A DNA stretch of 64,000 bases from DASXHY01 sp035552155. Its GTDB lineage: Bacteria > Verrucomicrobiota > Verrucomicrobiia > Limisphaerales > DASXHY01. Under the pieces are notes generated by a model that was given only the letters and a program-made list of their open reading frames with translations, did no database searches and was not told the origin of the DNA. Positions 1-9,187 of the stretch are shown here, piece by piece; positions within the stretch are counted from its first letter, which is position 1; each line of letters opens with the position of its first letter. The stretch lies in the NCBI GenBank assembly GCA_035552155.1, contig DASZLX010000018.1, forward strand, positions 248,001 through 312,000, read 5' to 3'. The translations under genes and the position numbers were made by a program.

Positions 1-2835
1 AATCCCGCGAACCTCGCGTTCGTGGAAGATTTGTATGAGAAATTTTTGCACGACGCTGCGTCGGTCTCTCCGGAATGGCGGGAATATTTTTCACAGATTG
101 CAAACGGTGAATTGAAATTGCCGGCCCCGCGCTTTGGGCCGTCATTTCAGCCAGACAGTTTATTTAATCCATCCGGCGGCGGTTCCAGACGGGCCGGCGA
201 GACGCCGGCGCTCCCCGCGACTCCCGGCGTTCCGGCGGCTTTTCAGGATCGCATTTATCAACTCATCCGACTTTACCGGGTGCGCGGGCATCGCATTGCG
301 CGAATAGATCCGTTGGGAAGAATTCCCCCCACGCCGAAGGAATTGGAGCTGGAATTTCTGGGGTTCACGGAGGCGGACAAAAGTCTGCCGGTTCGCAGCG
401 AGGCTTTTCCTTATTTCGGAACCCTCACATTGGGCGAACTGTTTGAAAAACTGCGCAACACTTATTGCCGCTCGATTGGCGTGCAATACATGCACATCGA
501 CGACCTGAGCGTGCGGCGCTGGCTGCAGCGGCGGATGGAGATGACGGAAAACCACACGCAACTCACGCGCGGGGAGCAATTGCGCATCCTGACGCGGCTG
601 ACGGATGCAGTGACCTTCGAGGAATTCATTCGCAAAAAATTCGTGGGCGCAAAGACGTTCTCGCTGGAAGGCTCGGAGAGTTTGATTCCGTTGCTGGATC
701 TGGCGATTGAAAAAGCGGGCGAGCAAGGCGTGCGGGAAATCGTCATGGGCATGGCGCATCGCGGGCGGTTGAATGTGCTCGCGAACATCATCGGCAAGAG
801 CGCGCGGCAGATTTTCCGCGAGTTCGCGGATACCGGCTGGAAATCCTCGCCTGGGCGGGGCGATGTTAAATATCACCTGGGGCACAGCGCGGAATGGACC
901 ACGGCCGCCGGGAAAAAAATCCAGCTCGCGCTGTGCTTCAATCCGAGCCACCTGGAACTAGTGAATGGTGTGGCGCTGGGGCGGGCGCGGGCGCGGCAGG
1001 ATTGCGGCGGTGACGCGGACCATTCCCGTTCGCTCGCGCTGCTGATTCATGGCGATGCTTCCTTTGCCGGCGAAGGCGTGGTGCAGGAAACGTTGAACCT
1101 GAGCCAGCTTCCCGGTTATCGCGTGGGCGGAACGCTGCATGTGGTGGTGAACAATCAAATCGGTTTTACCACCGGCCCTTCGGAGTCGCGCTCGACCCCG
1201 TATGCGACCGACGTGGCGAAGATGCTGCAGATTCCGATTTTCCATGTGAACGGCGAAAACCCGGAAGCGGTGGCGCAAGTGGTGCGGCTGGCGATGGATT
1301 TCCGGCACGAGTTTAAGCGTGACGTGGTGATTGATATGTATGGCTACCGGCGTCTCGGCCACAACGAAAGCGACGAGCCGACGTTTACGCAGCCGGTGCT
1401 TTACCGCGCGATCGCGGAGCGCAAATCCGTTCGTGAAGGTTATCTCGACCATCTGTTGCAACTCGGTGAAGTGACCCGCGAAGAGGCGGATGACATTGCG
1501 GCGAAGCGGCGGGAAGCCCTGGAAAAAGAGTTGTCGCAATCGCAGAAGGAAGTTTCGGCGGACGGTATCAAGATGGACGCTCCGCTACCGGAAAATAACG
1601 GGCACGGCGCGCGCGGAGCGACGCGCCCCACCCTCGTGGGCGGGACGGAGCCGGCGGGCGCGGAGATGCAAACCGGCGTGGCGAAAGAGAAATTGTCGGC
1701 CATGCTGGAATCGTTGAGCCGCGTGCCGGAGAAATTTCATCCGCATCCGAAATTGAAGAAATTTTTGCAGGGGCGCGAGCAAATGGCAAAGGGTGATGCG
1801 CCTTTGGATTGGTCGGCGGCCGAAGCGCTGGCGTTCGCGAGCCTGGCGGGCCAGGACATTCGCATCCGGATGAGCGGCCAGGACAGCGAACGCGGGACGT
1901 TCAGCCATCGCCATGCGGTGTTGCACGATTACGAGACGGGAGAAAAATATTTTTCACTGCAACATCTTCCCGGCGACAACGCGTCGATCGAGATCATCAA
2001 CAGTCCCTTGAGCGAAACGGGCGTGCTGGGATTTGAATACGGATACAGCCTGGCGTGCCCGGACGCGTTGGTGCTGTGGGAGGCGCAGTTTGGCGATTTC
2101 TGGAACGTGGCGCAGCCGATCGTGGACCAGTTCATCGCGAGCGGAGAGGACAAATGGCAGCAACTGAGCGGGCTGGCGCTGCTGTTGCCGCACGGATTCG
2201 AGGGCGCGGGGCCGGAGCATTCGAGCGCCCGGCTGGAACGCTTTCTGTGGCTGGCGGCGGAGGACAATATTCAAGTGGTCTATCCGACTACACCCGCGCA
2301 ATTCTTTCATTGCCTGCGCCGACAGGCCCTTCGTTCCTGGCGCAAACCGCTGGCAGTGATGACTCCGAAAAGCCTGTTGCGTCATCCCAAAGTGGTATCG
2401 TCGCTGGACGATTTGGCTAACGGAAGTTTTCAGCGGGTTTTGCCAGACACGATGGTCGCCGCGGGCGCGGTCAAACGCATCGTGCTTTGCACGGGCAAGG
2501 TTTACTATGATTTGACGGAGCATCGCGAGGAAACCAAGCGCGAAGACGTGGCGATTGTTCGCCTGGAGCAATTGTATCCGTTGGGGCGGGAATTGCTGGA
2601 GCGCACGCTGGCGGCTTACCCGGAGGGGACGCCGGTATTCTGGGTGCAGGAGGAACCCGCGAACATGGGCGCATGGAATTTCATGAAGATACAATTTGGC
2701 GAGAAATTGTTCGGCCGTTTGCCGTTCTATGGAATTGCCCGGGAGATGTCGGCCACGCCGGCCACGGGCTCGGCCAAGCGGCATAAACAAGAGCAAACAG
2801 AAATCATTCAACGGGCGTTTGGCGAAAAAGAATAA
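1..2835 (+). CDS. sucA: 2-oxoglutarate dehydrogenase E1 component, 5' end cut by the window
   Basis: Thiamine-diphosphate E1 of the 2-oxoglutarate dehydrogenase complex (TCA cycle, cytoplasm). It decarboxylates 2-oxoglutarate and passes the succinyl group to the lipoyl arm of E2. The frame is open back to base 1 and reads NPANLAFVEDLYEKFL, the usual SucA N-terminus. The GTG at 22 is therefore probably internal and the true start lies left of the window. Family motifs seen are GMAHRGRLNVL, GDASFAGEGVVQE and NNQIGFTT, and the C-terminal transketolase-like half ends in ...QEEPANMGAWNF. Two stretches look foreign to the fold: RRAGETPALP near codon 56 and an Arg/Gly-rich segment near codons 528-540. 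Both are encoded by short repeats that recur in the window. sucB follows after 7 bases, so the two are almost certainly cotranscribed. Confidence 0.96.
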   Translation, partial: NPANLAFVEDLYEKFLHDAASVSPEWREYFSQIANGELKLPAPRFGPSFQPDSLFNPSGGGSRRAGETPALPATPGVPAAFQDRIYQLIRLYRVRGHRIARIDPLGRIPPTPKELELEFLGFTEADKSLPVRSEAFPYFGTLTLGELFEKLRNTYCRSIGVQYMHIDDLSVRRWLQRRMEMTENHTQLTRGEQLRILTRLTDAVTFEEFIRKKFVGAKTFSLEGSESLIPLLDLAIEKAGEQGVREIVMGMAHRGRLNVLANIIGKSARQIFREFADTGWKSSPGRGDVKYHLGHSAEWTTAAGKKIQLALCFNPSHLELVNGVALGRARARQDCGGDADHSRSLALLIHGDASFAGEGVVQETLNLSQLPGYRVGGTLHVVVNNQIGFTTGPSESRSTPYATDVAKMLQIPIFHVNGENPEAVAQVVRLAMDFRHEFKRDVVIDMYGYRRLGHNESDEPTFTQPVLYRAIAERKSVREGYLDHLLQLGEVTREEADDIAAKRREALEKELSQSQKEVSADGIKMDAPLPENNGHGARGATRPTLVGGTEPAGAEMQTGVAKEKLSAMLESLSRVPEKFHPHPKLKKFLQGREQMAKGDAPLDWSAAEALAFASLAGQDIRIRMSGQDSERGTFSHRHAVLHDYETGEKYFSLQHLPGDNASIEIINSPLSETGVLGFEYGYSLACPDALVLWEAQFGDFWNVAQPIVDQFIASGEDKWQQLSGLALLLPHGFEGAGPEHSSARLERFLWLAAEDNIQVVYPTTPAQFFHCLRRQALRSWRKPLAVMTPKSLLRHPKVVSSLDDLANGSFQRVLPDTMVAAGAVKRIVLCTGKVYYDLTEHREETKREDVAIVRLEQLYPLGRELLERTLAAYPEGTPVFWVQEEPANMGAWNFMKIQFGEKLFGRLPFYGIAREMSATPATGSAKRHKQEQTEIIQRAFGEKE
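189..216 (+). repeat. Short GC-rich repeat A, copy inside sucA
   Basis: A 28-base segment shares its first 10 and most of its last bases with 3346-3373 in sucB. The centre differs by 5 versus 6 bases. Both halves contain the self-complementary GCCGGC. It is translated as RAGETPALP in a low-conservation N-terminal stretch of SucA. Confidence 0.55.
1603..1632 (+). repeat. Repeat B, copy inside sucA
   Basis: 30 bases matching 25 of 30 positions of the repeat at 47288-47317 (metH) and of the reverse complement of 4108-4137. It is translated as HGARGATRPT inside an extra segment of SucA, in a different reading frame from the metH copy. Confidence 0.6.
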
Positions 2836-2842
2836 ATAATTT

Positions 2843-4075
2843 ATGGCTATTGAATTGAAGGTCCCGGAAATCGGGGAATCGATCACCGAAGTCGAAATCG
2901 GCGGCTGGCTCAAGAAAGCGGGCGAGCCGGTGCGGAAAGACGAGCCGGTGGTGACTTTGGAAAGTGAAAAAGCGACGGTTGAACTTCCCGCGCCGGATGC
3001 GGGAACAATGGGCAAGGTTTTGAAGCAACAGGGTGACACGGCAAAAATCGGCGAAGTCATCGCCTACCTGGAGCCGGCCAAAACGGACGGGAGCGCGGAG
3101 AAAAAAGCGGAGAAGGACGCAAAAGCGACGGCCGAAAAAGCGCCGCCAAAAAAATCGGAGCCGGAGGAGAAAAAGCCGGAGGCCAAAGCCGAGGAAGATC
3201 CGGCATCCCCGCGACCGGTTCCAGTGCGGGCGGCCCAGGACAAAACGCGCAGCGAGAGATTGCGCGAGGGACAAGATCCGGAAGAAACGCTGGCGATGGC
3301 GGAACGCAAGACGGCTTCCAGCCAACCCGCCAAGCCCGCGCCGCAACGGGCCGGCCCGGAGGCCGGCGCTCCCGGGCGGCAGGAGGAGGTTGTGCCGATG
3401 AGCAAGCTGCGACGCACCGTCGCGGAACGGCTCGTGGAAGCGCAGCACAACGCGGCTTTGCTCACGACGTTCAATGAGATTGATATGTCCAGCGTGATGG
3501 CGCTGCGCAAGGAGCACGGCGAGGCGTTTCAGAAGAAATACAATGTGAAGCTGGGCTTCATGTCATTTTTCGTGAAGGCCGCGATTGACGGATTGAGGCA
3601 GTTTCCGGGCATCAATGCCGAGGTGCGCGGCACGGACATTGTTTATCACAATTACTTCGACATCGGCGTGGCCATCGGCAGCGGCAAAGGGTTGGTCGTG
3701 CCGGTGCTGCGCAATGCGGAGCGGTTGAGTTTTGCGGAGATTGAACTGGCCATCGGCGATTTGGGACGGCGCGCGCAGGAAAACAAATTGAAGCCGGATG
3801 AACTTCAGGGCGGGACGTTTACCATCACCAACGGCGGCGTGTACGGCTCGCTGCTGTCGACGCCGATTGTGAACCCACCGCAGAGCGGCGTGCTCGGGAT
3901 GCACGGCATCCAGGAACGGCCGGTGGCGCGGGAAGGCCAGGTGGTGATTCGCCCGATGATGTACGTGGCGTTGACGTACGATCATCGCATCGTGGACGGC
4001 CGGGAGGCAGTGACGTTTCTGAAGCGGGTGAAGGATGCGATTGAAAACCCGGCGCGGATGTTGATTGAGGTTTAG
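2843..4075 (+). CDS. sucB: 2-oxoglutarate dehydrogenase E2, dihydrolipoamide succinyltransferase
   Basis: E2 core of the 2-oxoglutarate dehydrogenase complex; transfers succinyl from lipoyl-lysine to CoA. Residues 1-76 form a lipoyl domain with the lipoylated lysine at about K43 in LESEKATVE. Residues 80-185 are a charged Ala/Glu/Pro/Lys linker. Residues about 186-410 are the acyltransferase domain with the catalytic H381 in YDHRIVDG. At 410 aa the length is normal. I cannot find the usual peripheral-subunit-binding domain between linker and catalytic domain; its GTGxxGRVxKxD-type signature is absent. Repeat A lies in the linker (RAGPEAGAP). The E3 gene (lpd) is not in the window. Confidence 0.94.
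   Translation: MAIELKVPEIGESITEVEIGGWLKKAGEPVRKDEPVVTLESEKATVELPAPDAGTMGKVLKQQGDTAKIGEVIAYLEPAKTDGSAEKKAEKDAKATAEKAPPKKSEPEEKKPEAKAEEDPASPRPVPVRAAQDKTRSERLREGQDPEETLAMAERKTASSQPAKPAPQRAGPEAGAPGRQEEVVPMSKLRRTVAERLVEAQHNAALLTTFNEIDMSSVMALRKEHGEAFQKKYNVKLGFMSFFVKAAIDGLRQFPGINAEVRGTDIVYHNYFDIGVAIGSGKGLVVPVLRNAERLSFAEIELAIGDLGRRAQENKLKPDELQGGTFTITNGGVYGSLLSTPIVNPPQSGVLGMHGIQERPVAREGQVVIRPMMYVALTYDHRIVDGREAVTFLKRVKDAIENPARMLIEV
3346..3373 (+). repeat. Short GC-rich repeat A, copy inside sucB
   Basis: Second copy of the repeat at 189-216: identical flanks around GCCGGC, with a 6-base instead of a 5-base centre. It encodes RAGPEAGAP in the flexible linker of SucB, and the frame of the second half is shifted relative to the sucA copy. 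Confidence 0.55.
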
Positions 4076-4107
4076 ACCGCATATCAAAATGACTGCTTCC
4101 CTCGAAA

Positions 4108-4171
4108 GGTAGGGCGCGTCACTCCGTGCACGCCGTTACAATTGCAACAGAAACGGCGCGCACGCCCCACC
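4108..4171. repeat. Inverted-repeat element carrying repeat B
   Basis: Bases 4108-4137 are the reverse complement of a sequence that matches 28 of 30 bases of 47288-47317 inside metH. Bases 4152-4171 form a shorter inverted partner (aacggcgcgcacgccccacc). The two arms could fold back across a 14-base spacer. It lies just after sucB and could end its transcript, but no U-tract follows. Confidence 0.6.
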
Positions 4172-4273
4172 ATTAAAGGCATTTTGTTAGACGCTCTTAG
4201 TCTTCAGGCTGCACTAGAGCATTGAGCAGCGGACCGAATCAGCGAGCCCATCGCGCGAATGACGTCCAATCCT

Positions 4274-4318
4274 GCGCCGCTGAACGCGGCGCGGACAGCG
4301 CAGCGCGCTGTCCCTACC
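4274..4318 (+). repeat. Double-hairpin repeat C, copy 1
   Basis: 45 bases made of two consecutive hairpins. The first is gcgccgc-tgaac-gcggcgc at 4274-4292. The second is gacagcgc-agc-gcgctgtc at 4294-4312, followed by cctacc. Almost the same element occurs at 31987-32032. Confidence 0.75.
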
Positions 4319-4332
4319 AAAGGGTGGTTGCG

Positions 4333-4809
4333 CTAATGCTTTTTCCGGCGCTCGTGCTTCAAGCGCCAGATCAAATAAATAACAATGGCGATATTTGCCA
4401 GCAGAAGCACAAGTTTCATTGGGCTAAATCCCTTGGCCGCTAATTCGTAAATTTCGAATGGGAGAAAAGATGCCGTGATGATGGTGGTGAAATACTCCGC
4501 CCACCGCTTTTGCATGAGCAAGCCGATGCCTTCGGTAAAAAACAGCGCGGAATAGACAAACATCCCGGCACTTACCAACGACAACTTGCCCGGAGTCATG
4601 GCGTCGAGTTTGGACGGAAAGGCCTCGAGAACGGGATTTTTAATATCCACGTTCACGCGACGAATCCAGCGCTCCAGATTCTCGGCGGCGTCGCCAAAAA
4701 TCAGGCGGATCGCGCCCACTGCCAGCGCCAGCAGCAGCACGGCTTTGAGCAGCTTGAACAGGGCGATGAGCAGCAGCCATTTGTCGCGCTTGCCGGCATT
4801 GGATTTCAT
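4333..4809 (-). CDS. DUF2127-like integral membrane protein
   Basis: 158 aa from the ATG at 4809 (MKSNAGKRDKWLLLIALFKL). I chose this start because the sequence upstream reads like untranslated DNA with no membrane or domain signal. There are about four hydrophobic segments: LLLIALFKLLKAVLLLALAV, a central SLVSAGMFVYSALFFTEGIG, a segment around TTIITASFLPFEIYEL, and a C-terminal LVLLLANIAIVIYLIWRL before a basic tail. The layout and length fit the DUF2127 family of small inner-membrane proteins, whose function is not established. It converges with sucB across the repeat region, and nothing in the context points to a role. Confidence 0.75.
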   Translation of the reverse strand: MKSNAGKRDKWLLLIALFKLLKAVLLLALAVGAIRLIFGDAAENLERWIRRVNVDIKNPVLEAFPSKLDAMTPGKLSLVSAGMFVYSALFFTEGIGLLMQKRWAEYFTTIITASFLPFEIYELAAKGFSPMKLVLLLANIAIVIYLIWRLKHERRKKH

Positions 4810-5234
4810 CAGGCCAATTTCGCACGGCCCGTCCAATGGCGACGGGCGGTGTTTCCCCTCCCCCGGCTTCTGTAAAACCCTAATGCCCGGGTGGCCGCAG
4901 CTCGCTCGCGCGTTTCGATTCCGTGGGGCGGCGATAGAAAGTGCCAGAGTGCTGGTGCAATCCGAGACGGTAGAGCAGTTTCCGCCGGGTTTTGAGGTGT
5001 GCCGCTCTCCAGCGCCCAAAAATTTAACTGTGGCACCGACAGCAATGGTTTCCTATATTAGCACGAGCTAAATCATCCCAATGCAGGCAAATGCCGGAAA
5101 ACACAGCATTTCTTTAAGGGCCTTACCCTGCGCGACGAGGACGCACCGCGGCGTTCACCATCCACACCCTCTGAGCAAAGAAAATTTTTGAACTGCAAAA
5201 TAGCGCAGCACATTCTACGTTTGCCAAACACAAC
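4810..5234. other. Divergent intergenic region (425 bases)
   Basis: Separates the DUF2127-like gene from the fucosidase gene and must hold promoters for both. I see no convincing gene, strong hairpin or recognisable operator here. Confidence 0.5.
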
Positions 5235-7004
5235 ATGAATCGAATCCTTCTTTCACTATTATTGGCTTCGGCTTCGTATCTCTCCACACCTGTGCAAGCC
5301 GCGGATACCTCCATGGAAACGCCCGCGCAACGACACGCGCGCCTGGAGTGGTGGCGGGACGCTCGCTTCGGGATGTTCATCCATTGGGGCGTGTATTCGC
5401 AGGCGGCGGGATATTGGGATGGCAAAGCGGATGACGGCGCGGGCGAATGGCTGATGAACAACCTGGGAATCCCCATTCCGCAATACGAGAAGCTGGCGAC
5501 GGAATTCGACCCGGTGAAATTCAACGCCGACGAATGGGTGAAAATCGCGAAGGGCGCGGGCATGAAATACCTCGTCATCACTTCCAAACATCACGACGGC
5601 TTTTGCATGTTCAATACGAAAGCGACGAGCTACAACGTCGTGGAGGCCACACCGTGGCACACAGATCCGATGGTTGCGTTGAGCGCGGCTTGCCGCCGGC
5701 AGGGCGTCCGTTTTTGCGTCTATTATTCCATCATGGACTGGCATTCACCGGACCAGCAACCGAACAAGATGGACCCCGAACATCCCAGTTATAATCCCAC
5801 CAGCTTTGCGCCGGACAAAAAGGCGGACTACATCCAATACCTCCATACCGAACTCAAGGAGTTGATCACGCAATATCATCCCGGTTTGCTTTGGTTCGAC
5901 GGCCAGTGGATGAAGGGCTGGACGAGCGAAGACGGAAGGGAATTGTATGCCTACCTGCATTCGCTGGATCCCAAATTGATTGTGAATGACCGCGTGGGCG
6001 GAGGCGGGGGGGATTATGAGACGCCGGAGCAGCGCATTCCCGCCAACGGCCTGGGGCGTGATTGGGAAACGTGCATGACAATGAATGACACGTGGGGTTT
6101 CAAGCGGCAGGATCACGATTGGAAATCCACCGCGACACTGATTCACAACCTGATTGATTGCGCGAGCAAGGGCGGAAATTATTTGCTCAACGTCGGGCCG
6201 ACGGGCGAAGGCCTGATTCCTGACGCCAGCCAGGAGCGGCTGGCGGAGATCGGCCAATGGATGAAAGCGAACGGCGCGGCCCTTTACGGAACGAGCGCGG
6301 GGCCCTTCACGCGGCAACTGCCGTGGGGACGTTGCACGTCAAAAATCTCGGGAAACTCCACCACGTTATATCTCCATGTTTTCAACTGGCCGGCGGACGG
6401 CCAACTGCTGGTGCCTGGTTTGAAGAACCCGGTGAAATCCGCGCGACTGCTCACCGGCGGAAAAAAACTTGCGGCGCTAAATCGTGAGGACGGCGTGATG
6501 ATTTCCGTGCCGCCCACCGCGCCCGATAAAATTTCATCCACGATCGTTTTGAAATTCAAAGGCGCGCCGGAAGTGGCGGCGATGTCGCTGATCCAAAAAT
6601 ATGACGGCTCCATTACGTTGCCCGCGAGCGGAGCGCATTTGCATGGGTCCACCGTGCAGTACGAATCCGGCGGCGCCAGGGACAATATCGGTTACTGGAC
6701 CAATCCGGACGACTGGGCGGATTGGGATTTCAAAGTCGAGCAACCGGGAAAATTCACCGTGTCCGCCGTGATTGCGTCTCAGGCGGCTTCGCCATTTGAG
6801 TTATCCGTGGGCGGTCAAACGCTTCATGGCGTCGCGCCAGTGACGGGCGACTATACCGCGTTCCGGTCCGTGACACTGGGCACGATCGGGATTCCCGCCG
6901 CCGGCAAGGTGACGCTGGCGGTGCATCCGGTCAAAAGCGGCTGGCAACCAATGAACCTGCAGGCGATCAAATTGATCCCGGGCGGAAGTGATCCGGAGAA
7001 ATAA
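5235..7004 (+). CDS. Secreted alpha-L-fucosidase, GH29
   Basis: 589 aa with a signal peptide (MNRILLSLLLASASYLSTPVQA). The mature protein opens with RLEWWRDARFGMFIHWGVYS, the hallmark of GH29 retaining alpha-L-fucosidases, which remove terminal fucose from glycans. The likely nucleophile is D222 in LLWFDGQW. The catalytic barrel ends around residue 350 and a short beta domain follows. The last ~150 residues (from about FKGAPEVAAMS) form an extra beta-rich module that resembles an appended carbohydrate-binding domain. It begins a co-directional run of three secreted proteins; the next gene starts 42 bases after its stop. Export is to the periplasm or cell exterior. Confidence 0.93.
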   Translation: MNRILLSLLLASASYLSTPVQAADTSMETPAQRHARLEWWRDARFGMFIHWGVYSQAAGYWDGKADDGAGEWLMNNLGIPIPQYEKLATEFDPVKFNADEWVKIAKGAGMKYLVITSKHHDGFCMFNTKATSYNVVEATPWHTDPMVALSAACRRQGVRFCVYYSIMDWHSPDQQPNKMDPEHPSYNPTSFAPDKKADYIQYLHTELKELITQYHPGLLWFDGQWMKGWTSEDGRELYAYLHSLDPKLIVNDRVGGGGGDYETPEQRIPANGLGRDWETCMTMNDTWGFKRQDHDWKSTATLIHNLIDCASKGGNYLLNVGPTGEGLIPDASQERLAEIGQWMKANGAALYGTSAGPFTRQLPWGRCTSKISGNSTTLYLHVFNWPADGQLLVPGLKNPVKSARLLTGGKKLAALNREDGVMISVPPTAPDKISSTIVLKFKGAPEVAAMSLIQKYDGSITLPASGAHLHGSTVQYESGGARDNIGYWTNPDDWADWDFKVEQPGKFTVSAVIASQAASPFELSVGGQTLHGVAPVTGDYTAFRSVTLGTIGIPAAGKVTLAVHPVKSGWQPMNLQAIKLIPGGSDPEK

Positions 7005-7046
7005 AACAATTTTCTCACCCTTCCTTTCAACAACCATGCGCGAACG

Positions 7047-9074
7047 ATGAACGAAAAAATCGATGGCAGAGTCTACCCGTTAGCAGGCTCTCTTCTACTG
7101 CTCGCGCTTTTCCTGCTGGCCGGCGCGCGCTCGTGGGGCGCGACTCCGGCGGAAAAGGATTTGTGGGAGCGCGAGGCTCGGGAAACCACTGGGCAGCTGA
7201 AAAACAAGGCCATCGTCTGGAACTGGCGATTTAGCGACGATAAACTTCAAGCCGTTTCCGTCGAAGACAGGGTCAATGGCCAATCACTGGCCTTGAGCGG
7301 CGAATGTTTTGAAGTTGTGCTCGGCGACGGCACGGTGTTGAAAGCGTCGGATTTTGCGGCGACCGCGCCGCAAATCGAGCGGCTGAAGTCGGAGCCGGAT
7401 TCGCCGGTGGCGGCGAGGCATTTTGCCGGCGAACAACTTATCACCCGCTTTTTCGCGCCGGATAAAAATCTGACGGCGGAATGGCGTGTGGTTTTGCGCG
7501 AAGGCTCGGCCTACGTTCGGCCTGAACTCACGTTGCGCGCGACGGGCAAGGATGCGCTCGTGAAGGAAATTATTTTGTTCAATGAAACCGTTCCCGGCGC
7601 GAAGACCGCCGGCACCGTGGACGGCTCGCCGGTCGTGGCGGGCAATTTCTTTTTTGGTTACGAACATCCGATGGCGCAAAACACGACGGACGCCGGCGGC
7701 GTCGTCCGTTGCAGTTTCAAACGAAACGCGGTGCTCAAGAATGGGGAGACCCTCGCGCAAAGTTACGTCCTCGGAGTGGCGCCCGCCGGGCAAATGCGCC
7801 GCGGCATTCTCGCCTATCTCGAACGCGAACGGGCGCATCCATACCGGCCGTTTTTGCATTACAATTCCTGGTATGACATCGCGTGGGCGAACCGGAAATA
7901 TAATGAAACGGAATCGCTCGACGTGATTGATCAATTCGGCCGCGAACTGGCCGAAAAGCGCGGCGTGAAAATGGATTCGTTCCTGTTCGACGACGGCTGG
8001 GACGACAACCAGACGCTTTGGAATTTCCACAGCGGTTTTCCCAACGGTTTTACGCCGCTGAAAAACGAAGCGGCGAAATTTCACAGTCGCATTGGCGTGT
8101 GGCTGTCGCCTTTTGGCGGGTACGCCGAGGCCAGGACGCAGCGGCTCAAATTTGCGAGCCAGTTTGGATTTGAGACCAATGCCAGCGGCTTTTCACTGGC
8201 CGGCGAGAAATATTATCAGCGTTTTCACGACATTTGCCTCGAGATGGTCCGTAAATATGGAGTGAATCAATTTAAGTTCGACGGACTCGCGGCGGGAGGC
8301 AAGGCGAGCGAGAACGGGCTCACGCGCGACGGCGACGCGATGCTCCGGCTTATCGGCGATTTGCGCGCGGTCGAGCCGGACATTTACATCAATCAAACGA
8401 CCGGCACGTGGCCCTCGCCGTTCTGGCTGCTCACGGTGGATTCCACCTGGCGCGGCGGTGCGGACCATTCGTTTGCCGGAAAAGGTTCGTGGTGCCAGCA
8501 GTGGATGACGTATCGCGACGCGCAGACATATCAAAACGTCGTCAGACGCGGGCCGTTCTATCCACTCAATTCGCTCATGCTGCACGGAATCATTTACGCG
8601 AAAAACGCCGAGCATTTGGACAAGATGAGCGACGGCGACTTCGCGGACCAGGCGCGGGAATTTTTTGGCAACGGCACGCAGTTGCAGGAGATGTATATCA
8701 CGCCTCGTTTGTTGAATTCACAGAACTGGGCGGATCTCGCCGAAGCCGCGAAATGGTCGCGCGCCAACGCCGATGTGCTGGTGGACACGCACTGGATTGG
8801 TGGAGATCCGGGCCGGAATGAAATCTACGGATGGGCGGCGTGGTCGCCGCACAAAGCTATTTTGGTGCTGCGCAATCCGGACGACCGGCCGGCGACATTC
8901 GCGGCCGACGCGAAAGAATTGTTCCAACTACCGCCGGGCGCCAAAACCAGTTATCGCCTGCATAGTCCCTGGAAAAGCGATCGCGGCCAAACTCCGGTTA
9001 ATTTGCGCGCGGGACAGCTTCACACATTCACTTTGCGCCCGTACGAAGTCATTGTTTTGGAGACGCAACGATGA
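7047..9074 (+). CDS. Secreted clan GH-D-like glycoside hydrolase (alpha-galactosidase superfamily)
   Basis: 675 aa with an N-terminal signal anchor or peptide (LAGSLLLLALFLLAGARSWG). An N-terminal beta-sandwich of about 250 residues is followed by a TIM barrel containing SFLFDDGWDD and VNQFKFDGL. The Asp at 412 in KFDG corresponds to the nucleophile of GH27/GH36 enzymes, and the C-terminus is a beta domain. The family link is inferred from this architecture and motif, and the substrate is uncertain. Proteins of this type are often mislabelled enterotoxin in databases, which has no support here. Its place between a fucosidase and a carbohydrate-binding fusion supports a role in degrading a branched polysaccharide. 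Confidence 0.75.
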   Translation: MNEKIDGRVYPLAGSLLLLALFLLAGARSWGATPAEKDLWEREARETTGQLKNKAIVWNWRFSDDKLQAVSVEDRVNGQSLALSGECFEVVLGDGTVLKASDFAATAPQIERLKSEPDSPVAARHFAGEQLITRFFAPDKNLTAEWRVVLREGSAYVRPELTLRATGKDALVKEIILFNETVPGAKTAGTVDGSPVVAGNFFFGYEHPMAQNTTDAGGVVRCSFKRNAVLKNGETLAQSYVLGVAPAGQMRRGILAYLERERAHPYRPFLHYNSWYDIAWANRKYNETESLDVIDQFGRELAEKRGVKMDSFLFDDGWDDNQTLWNFHSGFPNGFTPLKNEAAKFHSRIGVWLSPFGGYAEARTQRLKFASQFGFETNASGFSLAGEKYYQRFHDICLEMVRKYGVNQFKFDGLAAGGKASENGLTRDGDAMLRLIGDLRAVEPDIYINQTTGTWPSPFWLLTVDSTWRGGADHSFAGKGSWCQQWMTYRDAQTYQNVVRRGPFYPLNSLMLHGIIYAKNAEHLDKMSDGDFADQAREFFGNGTQLQEMYITPRLLNSQNWADLAEAAKWSRANADVLVDTHWIGGDPGRNEIYGWAAWSPHKAILVLRNPDDRPATFAADAKELFQLPPGAKTSYRLHSPWKSDRGQTPVNLRAGQLHTFTLRPYEVIVLETQR

Positions 9075-9187
9075 GCGCTACTCTGAGAAGCCGCGAATTT
9101 TGATGCATTTTGCCCTTCAATTCTGATTCAATGGCGGGCGAACCCGCTGCTAAACACGTTATCGCCGACCGTGGCCATGTTCTCAAA

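Noticed and set aside
7047..9074. Label enterotoxin for the GH-D-like protein
   Set aside because: The protein has a glycoside-hydrolase barrel with a KFDG nucleophile motif; nothing in it suggests a toxin.
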